This document shows positions 7,467 through 15,006 of a stretch of 15,910 nt of DNA, piece by piece. The notes beneath the pieces are model-generated. The model saw nothing but the letters and a program-made list of their open reading frames with translations, did not search any database and had not been told where the DNA came from. The position numbers and the translations under genes were made by a program. This DNA is from an uncultured Lachnospiraceae bacterium (GTDB lineage: Bacteria; Bacillota; Clostridia; Lachnospirales; Lachnospiraceae), in NCBI GenBank assembly GCA_958405355.1, contig CATYEA010000017.1, positions 1 to 15,910 of the forward strand. The letters are read 5' to 3'. How positions within the stretch are numbered: the stretch's first letter is position 1; every line of letters begins with the position of its first letter.

Positions 7467-7575
7467 ATAATCAGTCCTTAAGATTTATTTGAAATAATTA
7501 TAGCTGTTATTCCGTTATCGTGATACAATAGGCTTGTCAAAAAATATTAAAATCTTAACAAATTAAGGTGCGACT
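7467..7575. promoter_or_regulatory. Divergent MATE/AraC control region with 9-bp inverted repeat
   Basis: This AT-rich gap must hold both promoters. TTAAGATTT (7478-7486) and AAATCTTAA (7550-7558) are exact reverse complements placed almost symmetrically, 8 and 17 bases from the nearest edges of the gap. No promoter with good -35 and -10 elements at 16-18 bp spacing stands out; TACAAT at 7524-7529 on the plus strand is the best -10 candidate for the regulator gene. The repeat could be paired AraC half-sites, though AT-rich sequence makes chance matches easy. Confidence 0.4.
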
Positions 7576-8460
7576 ATGGAGAAGAAAAACTACCACGAAA
7601 TCAACCAATACAAGGATGCTCTTTTTCCGGTTGAGATTTATCGTGTCAACGAAAAGGGTATGTTCCCCTTTGGGCGGGGGTTACGGGATTTTCATTGGCA
7701 TGATGAATTGCAATTCACGCTGGCCGTTCATGGTTCTTTAACACTTCAGGTAGATGCCGGACAATATTTTCTGAATGAAGGAGAGGCGGCATTTATTAAC
7801 AGTGGAATGATTCATGCGGTAATGAAACTTTCTGAGGGCGGCAAATATGCCAGTCTGAATTTTCCATATAAACTGTTATCTTTTTTCCCGGGAAGCCGTA
7901 TGGAAAAAGATTATGTCCTGCCTTATGTTACCGGCGTCTGTCTGCCGGTTGTAATACTCCGTCCCGAAACAGAATGGCAGAAATCCGCTTTAGACCTTTT
8001 GAAGGAAATCAATAGTATGTGGGATAACAATTCAGTCACTCAAAATGAATATCTTATCACAACAAAAATAGTAACATTGTGGTATATATTAATCTCCAAT
8101 CTGTCAGATGAAAGTAAAAATACTTTTTCGGTTGATTTGGCTCGCAGGGAAAGATTACAGATAATGCTTTCGTTTATTTACGAACATTTTTCGGAGGATA
8201 TTGCATTAGCCAATATTGCATGTATTGCCCATATCAGCATAGGCGAATGCTGCCGTATTTTCCGGGAGCATTTGCAGACAACGCCCTATCAGTTTTTAAC
8301 AGAATACAGAGTTCGCAAAAGTGTTGAACTGCTTTCCGGTGAGTTATCTATATCAGAAATAGCCGGACGCTGCGGATATAATCAGACAAGTAATTATATT
8401 GCAAAGTTCAAATCTATTATGGATTGTACGCCGGCACAATATCGTAAACATAGAAAGTAA
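7576..8460 (+). CDS. AraC-family regulator with N-terminal cupin domain
   Basis: In this 294-residue protein, the N-terminal part (about 15-110) is a cupin-like sensing domain with HWHDELQF at 40-47 and a later IH at 79-80, as in many AraC regulators. The C-terminal 100 residues hold the two AraC helix-turn-helix units: the first around IALANIACIAHISIGECCRIF, the second around SISEIAGRCGYNQTSNYIAKF, ending in the usual TPAQYRKHR. The start has AAGGTG seven bases upstream. It is transcribed away from the MATE gene and stops at a strong terminator, so it forms a two-gene divergent unit with the transporter. It likely activates the transporter in response to a small ligand, by analogy with the family. 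Confidence 0.93.
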   Translation: MEKKNYHEINQYKDALFPVEIYRVNEKGMFPFGRGLRDFHWHDELQFTLAVHGSLTLQVDAGQYFLNEGEAAFINSGMIHAVMKLSEGGKYASLNFPYKLLSFFPGSRMEKDYVLPYVTGVCLPVVILRPETEWQKSALDLLKEINSMWDNNSVTQNEYLITTKIVTLWYILISNLSDESKNTFSVDLARRERLQIMLSFIYEHFSEDIALANIACIAHISIGECCRIFREHLQTTPYQFLTEYRVRKSVELLSGELSISEIAGRCGYNQTSNYIAKFKSIMDCTPAQYRKHRK

Positions 8461-8461
8461 G

Positions 8462-8505
8462 AAAAAAATCAGAGCAAATTTCAATGGGGTTGCTCTGATT
8501 TTTTT
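8462..8505. terminator. Strong bidirectional intrinsic terminator
   Basis: A7-TCAGAGCAA (8462-8477) pairs perfectly with TTGCTCTGA-T7 (8490-8505): a 16-bp stem with a 12-base loop. The T-run ends transcription of the AraC gene. The matching A-run gives a T-run on the other strand, so it can also stop minus-strand transcription coming from the asd gene. Confidence 0.92.
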
Positions 8506-8559
8506 GGAATACCTTTTTAAAGAAGTTCTGTATGTTGTAAAAAGAGAGTTAGCAACAGC

Positions 8560-9636
8560 TTAAATATAGCCTTTTGCCTTTAGAAGTTCTGCACACAGGA
8601 CAGAACCTCCGGCCGCGCCGCGCAGGGTATTATGTGACAGACCGATAAACTTCCAATCATAAATACTATCTGGGCGAAGTCTTCCGACACTAATTCCCAT
8701 GCCGTTTTCGTAGTCAACATCTAATGTAATCTGCGGTCTATTGTCGTCCGAAAGATATTGGATAAACTGTTTTGGGGCGCTAGGGAGTCCTAATAATTGC
8801 GGCTCACCCTTAAATTCCCAAAGTTTTTCGACTAACTGCTCACGTGTCGGCTTTTTTCGAAAGTTCAAAAACACCGCCGCAGTATGTCCATATAGGATTG
8901 GGACACGGACGCATTGACAAGTAATTTGGGGTTCTACGGCAGGAACAATTTTTCCGTTTGACACGCTGCCCAAAATACGTAAAGGCTCCTGTTCACTTTT
9001 TTCCTCTTCTCCAGAAATGAAAGGAATGATATTTCCAATCATTTCCGGCCATGTCTCAAAATTTTTTCCGGCTCCGGAAATTGCCTGATACGTGGTCACG
9101 ACCGCCGCATAAGGCTGGTATTCTTTCCAAGCCGCCAATACAGGGGTATAGCTTTGAATGGAACAATTCGGCTTTACTGCGATAAATCCCCTCCGGACAC
9201 CCAACCGTTTCCTTTGTGCCGCGATAACTTCCGCATGTTCCGCATTGATTTCCGGTAAAATCATAGGCACATCAGGTGTCCAGCGATGCGCACTATTATT
9301 TGAAATAACAGGGATTTCATGCCGGGCATATTCTTCTTCAATGACCTTGATTTCATCTTTTGGCATATTGACTGCACTAAATACAAAATCTACTTGCTGT
9401 GAAATGCAATCAATATCCCTTACATTTTGGACAGTCAAATTGCCTATATGTTTTGGAAGCGGGATATCCATATTCCAACGTCCACTTAATGCTTCCTCAT
9501 AGGTTTTTACGGCAGACCGTTCACTGGCGGCCAACACGGAAATTTCAAACCACGGATGATTTACAAGCAAAGACACGAATCTTTGACCGACAGTGCCCGT
9601 GGCACCCAAAATACCTACTCTGATTTTATTTGACAT
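8560..9636 (-). CDS. asd: Aspartate-semialdehyde dehydrogenase, archaeal/fungal-type
   Basis: This 358-residue cytoplasmic enzyme reduces aspartyl-4-phosphate to aspartate semialdehyde with NADPH, the branch point to lysine/diaminopimelate, threonine and methionine. The Rossmann motif GATGTVGQRF is at 11-20; the catalytic cysteine is Cys158 in KPNCSIQ; His251 in ILYGHTAAV is the likely base. The spacing and sequence around the cysteine and the ISGAGKN segment fit the archaeal/fungal-type group, which is found in some Firmicutes in place of the enterobacterial Asd type. GAGGAGG lies eight bases before the ATG on its strand. It is divergent from a LysR regulator, with overlapping promoters and a LysR-like box next to its -35, suggesting control by that protein. 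No other lysine or threonine genes lie in the window, so it may be a second, specially regulated copy; that is inference. Confidence 0.93.
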   Translation of the reverse strand: MSNKIRVGILGATGTVGQRFVSLLVNHPWFEISVLAASERSAVKTYEEALSGRWNMDIPLPKHIGNLTVQNVRDIDCISQQVDFVFSAVNMPKDEIKVIEEEYARHEIPVISNNSAHRWTPDVPMILPEINAEHAEVIAAQRKRLGVRRGFIAVKPNCSIQSYTPVLAAWKEYQPYAAVVTTYQAISGAGKNFETWPEMIGNIIPFISGEEEKSEQEPLRILGSVSNGKIVPAVEPQITCQCVRVPILYGHTAAVFLNFRKKPTREQLVEKLWEFKGEPQLLGLPSAPKQFIQYLSDDNRPQITLDVDYENGMGISVGRLRPDSIYDWKFIGLSHNTLRGAAGGSVLCAELLKAKGYI

Positions 9637-9688
9637 TTTTATTACCTCCTCTGTCAGAAATCTCGCTTTTGATTCATTTTAAAGCTCC

Positions 9689-9717
9689 TTGCAAGTTGTT
9701 CATTTTCCTAGTATAAT
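9689..9717 (+). promoter_or_regulatory. Promoter of the LysR gene
   Basis: TTGCAA (9689-9694), a 17-base spacer and TATAAT (9712-9717) form a good sigma-A promoter reading toward the LysR gene. Its -10 overlaps the -10 of the opposing asd promoter, so both cannot be occupied together. Expected transcription would begin near 9724, just before the LysR-like box. Confidence 0.65.
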
Positions 9718-9741
9718 ACCATCAGAAAACAGTTAAAACAA
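9713..9741 (-). promoter_or_regulatory. Promoter of the asd gene, overlapping the LysR promoter
   Basis: Read on the minus strand, TTGTTT (9741-9736) and TATTAT (9718-9713) are 17 bases apart. The -35 is weak, which fits a promoter needing an activator. The -10 is shared with the plus-strand promoter. Confidence 0.5.
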
Positions 9742-9756
9742 TTTAAATGATTTGAA
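9742..9756. promoter_or_regulatory. Candidate LysR binding box
   Basis: TTTAAAT-G-ATTTGAA is a 15-base imperfect palindrome (6 of 7 positions symmetric) that also fits the T-N11-A LysR pattern. It directly abuts the upstream side of the asd -35, the usual place for a LysR activator. It also lies just downstream of the LysR gene's own expected start, where binding would repress that gene. AT-richness lowers certainty. Confidence 0.5.
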
Positions 9757-9797
9757 TCAACAGTTCGATTTTATAAAAGTATTCAGAGGTGAAGATT

Positions 9798-10685
9798 ATG
9801 GAGTTGAAGTATCTCTATACATTTCAGACAATCGTAGAAGAGGGAAGTTTTTCAAGAGCAGCCAAAAAACTGAACTATACCCAATCGACAATCACATTTC
9901 AAATCGGGCAGTTAGAGCAAGAGTTATCTGCAAAACTGTTTGAGAAAATCGGGCGAAAGATGGTACTTACAAAAGCCGGTGAACAGTTGATTCCATATGT
10001 CAGCGATGTACTGAATTCCGTTGAAAGAATGCACTGTTTTGAAAGCGATTTATCCGCATATCAAGGAGCCATACATATAGGCGTCGGTGAAACATTGTTA
10101 TGCTATAAATTACCGCCTGCCCTAAAAGAATTTTGCGAAAGAGCACCGAAAGCCCGCTTATTTTTACATTCTATGAATTGCTATGATATTCGGAATGAAT
10201 TGTTGAAAGGTACGCTTGATTTAGGCGTATTTTATGAGGATGTAGGCGGAATTGGTTCTAACCTTGCTATTCATCCGCTTAGCAGCTATCCGGTTATTTT
10301 GGTGGCCTCTCCCGAAATCAAAGCGAAATATCCTGACTTTACTACACCGAATCAGCAAATCCCCGTTCCGTTCATCATAAATGAACCAACTTGCATTTTC
10401 CGGCAAATATTTGAACAATATCTCCGAGACAAATCTATTGTACTCGATCATACGATTGAGCTATGGAGCATACCAACCATTAAAAATCTTGTCCAGAACA
10501 ATGTGGGAATTACATTTCTGCCGCGATTTTCCGTAGAGAAAGAACTGGAATGTGGAAGTTTGGTAGAAATTCCGACAGATATGTCAAACCCCTGCATTAC
10601 TGCTGTATGCGGCTGCCACGTAAACAAATGGCAAAGTCCTTTGATGAAATTATTTGTTGATTTATGTACCACGACTATTCCGTAG
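9798..10685 (+). CDS. LysR-family transcriptional regulator
   Basis: This 295-residue protein has an N-terminal winged helix typical of LysR (MELKYLYTFQTIVEEGSFSR, residues 1-20; AAKKLNYTQSTITFQIGQLE follows), a linker helix, and a periplasmic-binding-protein-like effector domain from about residue 90 to the end. The ATG at 9798 is chosen over the in-frame GTG at 9789 because GAGGTG (9786-9791) is its ribosome binding site and the family usually starts this way. Divergent placement next to asd is the classical arrangement for a LysR protein and its target, so it may sense an aspartate-family metabolite such as lysine; the effector cannot be read from the sequence. It has its own promoter. No U-tract terminator is evident in the 112 bases after it. 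Confidence 0.93.
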   Translation: MELKYLYTFQTIVEEGSFSRAAKKLNYTQSTITFQIGQLEQELSAKLFEKIGRKMVLTKAGEQLIPYVSDVLNSVERMHCFESDLSAYQGAIHIGVGETLLCYKLPPALKEFCERAPKARLFLHSMNCYDIRNELLKGTLDLGVFYEDVGGIGSNLAIHPLSSYPVILVASPEIKAKYPDFTTPNQQIPVPFIINEPTCIFRQIFEQYLRDKSIVLDHTIELWSIPTIKNLVQNNVGITFLPRFSVEKELECGSLVEIPTDMSNPCITAVCGCHVNKWQSPLMKLFVDLCTTTIP

Positions 10686-10750
10686 GGTTTTGGCCGAAGA
10701 CTGGCCGATTATTTAGTGTAAAAGATTTCTGAAATATCAAAAGAAAAAGA

Positions 10751-10779
10751 TTGAGAAATCTCTCTGTGTTTGATACAAT
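10751..10779 (+). promoter_or_regulatory. Promoter of the hydrolase-acetyltransferase gene
   Basis: TTGAGA (10751-10756), a 17-base spacer and TACAAT (10774-10779) form a plausible sigma-A promoter, 18 bases before the start codon, so the untranslated leader would be only about 10-12 bases and would contain the AAGAGG site (10787-10792). A short dyad, GAGA-AA-TCTC (10753-10762), overlaps the -35. Confidence 0.6.
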
Positions 10780-10797
10780 TTTTAAAAAGAGGTATTT

Positions 10798-12507
10798 ATG
10801 GCAATTAATAAAGCGATGCGGGCAGCATTATCAGTTCTGTCCTATTCGGAAGCAGATATTAAAAAAAGTTATCAAGTAGAACGGCGTCTGAAGGATATAT
10901 CCGGCAGACGGCTGAAAAAACCGTCACTTTACCGGATTTGGGAGCACAAGGTTATCTGTGGCGACCATGAGGTGCCGGTGCGGATTTTTATGCCGTCGGG
11001 GTATGAGCATCATCGGATACTCCTGTTTTTTCATGGCGGCGGCTGGGTGACCGGAAGTATTGACAGCTATGATGCTGTCTGTGCCGATATGGCGAAACAG
11101 ACGGGACGGGTGGTCGTCTCCGTCGATTATCGGCTGGCACCGGAGTATCCTTTCCCGGCGGGACTTGAGGATTGCTATGCGGTCGCCAGGGAAATTTTTC
11201 TGGATGATAGCCTTCTGGGAACGAAATCTAAGGAAATCGTTCTGATTGGAGACAGCGCCGGAGGCAATCTTGTAGCGGCCGTGTCCCTGATGGCCCGGGA
11301 TAGGGGAGAGTTTATGCCTTCCCGCCAGATATTGATTTATCCGGCCACCGGAAATGATCATTCGGATGATTCGCCCTTCCCGTCCGTACGGGAAAACGGG
11401 ACGGATTATCTGTTGACGACAAAACGGGTGCGGGACTATATGGAGCTGTATCGCTCCTCGGATGCCGATTTAATGAATCCATATTATGCGCCGCTGATGG
11501 CAAAGGATTTTTCCAACCAGCCGGACACATTGATCATTACAGCGGAATATTGTCCGCTCCGGGATGAAGGGGAAGCCTATGGAAAAGCGCTGGAAATGGC
11601 AGGAAATAGGGTAAGGGTCTTCCGTATGCCGGATGCTTTGCATGGATTTTTCTCACTGCCGGTCCGGTTTTCACAGGTAAAGAAAGCTTACGCACTTATT
11701 AATCGGTTTTTAAAGGAAGGTGAAATCGCTTCCGCCGAGCTTTCGCCGATTTTTAAAAAATGTGGATTGGAGCCAGAGACTCTTTTAGAGCAGGTGAAGC
11801 TGCATTTGGCCGGGCGGCTGAACTGCAATGTGGATGATTTTGAAAAAGATGAAGTTGTTTTTGTATCCAATGATCGGCAAAATTATCCATTTTTAGAGAT
11901 ATGTACGATGGGGAAAGCGGTCATCGTGTCCGCCTCGGAAAAACTTTTGCCAAAGGCAGAGAGGCTTTTGAAGGGCAAGAGCCGGGATGAAATGTTCGAA
12001 TGTCCGCTGGTTTACGGGCAGTCAATTTATTATGTTCCGGATTTTAAATTATTTGAAAGACAGTCATTTAACAGGGATTATCAGTATATATTGGTTCAGG
12101 AAGAGGATATACATACATTGAAAGAAATCACAGGCTTTGAAAATGCTTTGGCCTTTGATGAAAATGGAAAGACATCGACCCGCATGGTTCTTTATGCCAA
12201 GAAAAATAATGAGATTGTCGGTCTGGCCGGCGTTTCGGAGGAAGCCGAAGGACTGTGGGAACTGGGTGTGGATGTGAAGCCGGAACACAGAGAGGGTGGT
12301 CTTGCGACAATTCTGGTCAGCAACCTGGCGGCGGTTCTTTTGGAAAAGGGAATTGTTCCATTTTATTGTGCCTCAGTCACAAACATTGCGTCTCAGGCCG
12401 TGGCTCACCGAAGTGGTTTTATTTCCTGCTGGGTCAGCTCATATCGAACGATTTTGGATGGCAGTTCGGTTTACAATGATACTTTATTGGGTGATTTGAT
12501 AAAATAG
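10798..12507 (+). CDS. Fusion of HSL-type alpha/beta hydrolase and GNAT acetyltransferase
   Basis: This is a 569-residue cytoplasmic protein with two enzyme domains. Residues 1 to about 308 are a hormone-sensitive-lipase-type hydrolase: oxyanion HGGG (79-82), the YRLAPEYPFPAGLED segment (111-125), nucleophile Ser153 in GDSAGG, likely acid Asp256 and base His282. Such enzymes cleave esters of short or medium acyl groups. From about 325 to the end it matches a clostridial GNAT type: a helical lead (LLEQVKLHLAGRLNCNVDDF, 329-348), MGKAVIVSAS (371-380), FECPLVYGQSIYY (400-412), WELGVDV (487-493), the acetyl-CoA loop HREGGLA (497-503) and the SQAVAHRSGF region (532-541). The frame is continuous, with no sign of a lost stop codon. 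The reaction linking the two domains is unknown: the acyltransferase could make what the esterase cleaves, or each could act alone. A cysteine hydrolase gene begins close downstream. Confidence 0.9.
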   Translation: MAINKAMRAALSVLSYSEADIKKSYQVERRLKDISGRRLKKPSLYRIWEHKVICGDHEVPVRIFMPSGYEHHRILLFFHGGGWVTGSIDSYDAVCADMAKQTGRVVVSVDYRLAPEYPFPAGLEDCYAVAREIFLDDSLLGTKSKEIVLIGDSAGGNLVAAVSLMARDRGEFMPSRQILIYPATGNDHSDDSPFPSVRENGTDYLLTTKRVRDYMELYRSSDADLMNPYYAPLMAKDFSNQPDTLIITAEYCPLRDEGEAYGKALEMAGNRVRVFRMPDALHGFFSLPVRFSQVKKAYALINRFLKEGEIASAELSPIFKKCGLEPETLLEQVKLHLAGRLNCNVDDFEKDEVVFVSNDRQNYPFLEICTMGKAVIVSASEKLLPKAERLLKGKSRDEMFECPLVYGQSIYYVPDFKLFERQSFNRDYQYILVQEEDIHTLKEITGFENALAFDENGKTSTRMVLYAKKNNEIVGLAGVSEEAEGLWELGVDVKPEHREGGLATILVSNLAAVLLEKGIVPFYCASVTNIASQAVAHRSGFISCWVSSYRTILDGSSVYNDTLLGDLIK

Positions 12508-12565
12508 GTTAGGATTAATGGGAAAAAAAGGGATTAAAAGGAATAAAAGAAGAAAACAGGAGCGG

Positions 12566-13063
12566 ATGAAGACAATAACGATATTACTGACAGGATATTC
12601 GGATTGGTTTGGCCGGTTTATCCGGGTAATCAGCAGAAGCGGCTATTCTCATGCGTCTTTATCCATTGACGGCACAGAGGAAGTGTTTTACAGCTTCAAC
12701 GGTAAGGGCGTTGCAGTTGAAGAGCCGAAAAAGCGGCGATCCCGCAGAAGAAAGGAAGGCAGCGTCTGTATTCGTATACGGGTGCCAGCAAGTATTTGTG
12801 ATGATATAGCGAAAGAAATCCAGCGGTTTTTAGAGCAGAAGGATATTTATACCTATTCACGTCTTGGGGTTATATTATGTCTTTTGCACATTCCGCACAA
12901 ATTTGAAAATTCCTATTTCTGTTCCCAGTTCGTGGCTGAAGTGCTGTCAAAATCCGGTGCAATCCAGTTAAAGAAAAAGGAATCCCTATATTTGCCAAAT
13001 CATCTGCTTGACGGTTTTGATTGTCTTTTTTCACAAAAGCAGATTGCTTATAATGTTATTTAA
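12566..13063 (+). CDS. YiiX/NlpC-P60-like permuted papain-fold cysteine hydrolase
   Basis: This 165-residue protein carries the two signatures of the permuted papain group: a histidine in SGYSHASLSID (His29) near the N-terminus and a cysteine in SYFCSQFVAEVL (Cys119) in the second half. Related enzymes cleave amide or ester bonds in peptidoglycan peptides, lipids or proteins; the substrate here is unknown. There is no signal peptide, so it is probably cytoplasmic. AGGAG at 12558-12562 supports the ATG at 12566 and the sequence MKTITILLTGYSD is a natural family start; an in-frame ATG at 12518 with a weak AGGA would add a 16-residue, highly basic tail. From that earlier start the gap to the fusion gene is only 10 bases, so cotranscription is likely. 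A basic loop (KKRRSRRRK, about 55-63) lies between the two catalytic regions. Confidence 0.8.
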   Translation: MKTITILLTGYSDWFGRFIRVISRSGYSHASLSIDGTEEVFYSFNGKGVAVEEPKKRRSRRRKEGSVCIRIRVPASICDDIAKEIQRFLEQKDIYTYSRLGVILCLLHIPHKFENSYFCSQFVAEVLSKSGAIQLKKKESLYLPNHLLDGFDCLFSQKQIAYNVI

Positions 13064-13072
13064 TTATATTCA

Positions 13073-13096
13073 GGCCCTTCATTTGGAGGGCCATTT
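13073..13096 (+). terminator. Hairpin after the cysteine hydrolase gene, weak terminator
   Basis: GGCCCTTC (13073-13080) and GGAGGGCC (13085-13092) form an 8-bp stem with one G-T pair and an ATTT loop, followed by ATTTTC. The U-tract is short, so it would act as a partial terminator or a processing stem, letting some transcription reach the ATPase gene 31 bases on. Confidence 0.5.
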
Positions 13097-13126
13097 TCAG
13101 GTCTGAAAGACGCAGGGGGAAAGCGT

Positions 13127-13870
13127 ATGAATCAGCAGTTTATTAGGGAAATTTCAATTGATTGGAATAAAATCAGCAGAGACAGTTATTTGAGGGATAT
13201 CCCCGCGCTTCAATTAAAAAAGCCCCTTGTGTTTGATCATCCGGTAACTTTTTTTGTGGGAGAAAACGGTTCGGGAAAATCGACGTTGCTTGAAGGAATT
13301 GCAGTGGCCTATGGATTTAATCCGGAGGGCGGCACGAAAAATTTTTCTTTTTCCACCTATGATTCTCATTCGGAGCTTCATGAAGCGATGTGTTTGTCGC
13401 GCGGTCCGTGGAAACCGGCGGGAAGTTATTTTTTAAGGGCAGAGAGCTTTTATAATGTGGCCAGCAAAGCGGAGGATTATCGGGATAATGACCCGATGGA
13501 GGTTTATTATGCCCGGTACGGCGGAAAATCATTACATCAAAGGTCCCATGGAGAAAGCTTTCTGGCTTTAATCCAGGGTGAATTTATTGGCAATGGGTTG
13601 TATATTCTGGATGAGCCGGAGGCGGCTTTGTCGCCTCAGCGTCAATTGACGCTGCTTCTTGAGATAGATCGGCTGGCGAAGGACGGAGCCCAGTTTATTA
13701 TTGCAAGTCATTCCCCGATTCTTCTCGGACTGCCTGAGGCCCGGATTTTATCCTTTGACGACGGGACGATTCAGCCCTGCAGCTATACAGATACAAGCAG
13801 CTATCAGATTACAGAAATGTTTATCAATAACCGGGAATACTTTTTAAAACGCCTGTTGTCGGAGGATTAA
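13127..13870 (+). CDS. AAA/ABC-type predicted ATPase
   Basis: This 247-residue soluble ATPase has all ABC-class elements: Walker A GENGSGKST (45-53), a degenerate signature SHGES (140-144), Walker B LYILDEPEAALS (158-169) and the H-loop histidine His195 in IIASHSPIL. It has no membrane segment and no coiled-coil arm, and is much shorter than SMC or RecF proteins. It fits the stand-alone predicted ATPases of the COG3910 type, whose role is largely unknown. It could serve a partner protein through nucleotide-driven dimerisation. Its ribosome binding site (AGGGGG) is acceptable. It follows the cysteine hydrolase gene in the same direction, separated by a weak hairpin, and precedes the XRE regulator by 109 bases. 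There is no toxin or nuclease domain next to it, so a defence function is not supported by the visible context. Confidence 0.88.
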   Translation: MNQQFIREISIDWNKISRDSYLRDIPALQLKKPLVFDHPVTFFVGENGSGKSTLLEGIAVAYGFNPEGGTKNFSFSTYDSHSELHEAMCLSRGPWKPAGSYFLRAESFYNVASKAEDYRDNDPMEVYYARYGGKSLHQRSHGESFLALIQGEFIGNGLYILDEPEAALSPQRQLTLLLEIDRLAKDGAQFIIASHSPILLGLPEARILSFDDGTIQPCSYTDTSSYQITEMFINNREYFLKRLLSED

Positions 13871-13879
13871 ACAACGGAT

Positions 13880-13935
13880 GCAACCATAAGTTGCGGAATT
13901 TCCAAGCGCACTTGGTAGTTGTCAACCGGAAATTC
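13880..13935. promoter_or_regulatory. Dyad-rich control region before the XRE gene
   Basis: Three small symmetric elements lie in the 109-base gap: GCAAC-cataa-GTTGC (13880-13894), CCAAG-cgca-CTTGG (13902-13915), and GAATTTCC (13896-13903) with GGAAATTC (13928-13935). The second and third overlap, so they exclude each other as RNA folds. No convincing sigma-A promoter was found. They may be operators for the downstream XRE regulator or a leader structure. Confidence 0.4.
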
Positions 13936-13979
13936 TGTTAAGGTATGGTCAGAAATAAGACAAAGAGAGGTATTGAAGA

Positions 13980-14999
13980 ATGGTTTTATCAGAGAAGATA
14001 GCGTTTTTGAGAAAGAAAAATGGCTGGTCTCAGGAGGAACTGGCAGAAAAGTTGGATATATCCAGACAGTCGGTTTCAAAATGGGAGTTGGGCGGATCCA
14101 TACCGGATTTGGATAAAATTATAAAGCTCAGTGAACTTTTTGACGTTACCACCGATTATTTGTTGAAGGATGATACGGAGGAAATTTCCTGTGATGTATC
14201 CGAAGTATTTGAGGAAATACCGGAGCCGTCTGTGCGTGTATCGGAGCCGGAAGCGCGGAGAGTATCCATGGAAGAAGCGAATCGGTTTATGGATTTGACA
14301 GAGAGACTTTCGGGAAGAATTGCACTTGCCGTTTCGTTATTTATCCTGTGCCCGACGCCGCTGTTATTTTTAGGCGGAGTGGCTGAATATCGTCACAGCC
14401 GTTTGACAGAGGACATGGCCGCCGGCTTTGGTGTGGCAATTCTTTTGATTTTCGTGGCTATTGGCGTGACCATTGTGATTCTTAATGGTATGCAGCTCTC
14501 CGAATTTGATTATCTGGAGACGGAATCCATATTGCCGGATTATGAAGTGAAGGAAATTATGGAAGAAAGACGGAAGGCCTATGAGCCAAAATTCCGGATG
14601 ACGGTGGCGGTGGGTGTTTGCCTGTGCATTATCGGTGTCATTCCACTGTTTATATCCATTGGGTTTACGACGAATGAATTTATTTATGTCTGCTGTGTGG
14701 ATATTCTTTTGATTTTAGTTGCCATTGGCGTTCATCTTTTTGTCCGTTATGGCATGGTTCATGAAGGCTATGATAAGCTGCTTCAGCGAGGAGAGTACAC
14801 CGAGGAACAGAAAGCCCTTGGTCGGAGAACTTCGTTTTTCCCAAAGATTTATTGGTGTTTGGTGACAGCGATTTATCTGGGAATCAGCTTTTATTTCTCT
14901 AATTGGCGAATCAGCTGGATTATCTGGCCGGTAGCCGGTGTTCTGTTTGCCGCATTGAACGGCATTGTGCAGGCTGTGGCAGGAAAAGCAAAAAGATAA
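13980..14999 (+). CDS. XRE-family regulator with polytopic membrane domain
   Basis: This 339-residue protein combines an N-terminal XRE helix-turn-helix (residues 1-65; [20 protein letters not shown] at 16-35) with about six membrane segments, near 114-134, 148-168, 207-227, 233-255, 287-307 and 311-333. An acidic linker (66-108) joins the two parts. Membrane-tethered XRE proteins of this kind are common in Firmicutes; they probably keep the DNA-binding domain at the membrane and respond to envelope or membrane signals, though this is inferred. AGAGAGG precedes the ATG at 13980. Transcription ends at a branched terminator just after the stop. Neighbours give no clear target; the upstream ATPase and its own dyad-rich leader are candidates. 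Confidence 0.9.
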   Translation: MVLSEKIAFLRKKNGWSQEELAEKLDISRQSVSKWELGGSIPDLDKIIKLSELFDVTTDYLLKDDTEEISCDVSEVFEEIPEPSVRVSEPEARRVSMEEANRFMDLTERLSGRIALAVSLFILCPTPLLFLGGVAEYRHSRLTEDMAAGFGVAILLIFVAIGVTIVILNGMQLSEFDYLETESILPDYEVKEIMEERRKAYEPKFRMTVAVGVCLCIIGVIPLFISIGFTTNEFIYVCCVDILLILVAIGVHLFVRYGMVHEGYDKLLQRGEYTEEQKALGRRTSFFPKIYWCLVTAIYLGISFYFSNWRISWIIWPVAGVLFAALNGIVQAVAGKAKR

Positions 15000-15006
15000 A
15001 GTCATT

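Noticed and set aside
10691..10708. Direct repeat TGGCCGA with 11-base period after the LysR gene
   Set aside because: Only two short copies, with no third copy or clear link to a promoter; probably chance.
13127..13870. Anti-phage defence ATPase
   Set aside because: No nuclease, toxin, reverse transcriptase or other effector is adjacent, and the ATPase fits a general stand-alone family.
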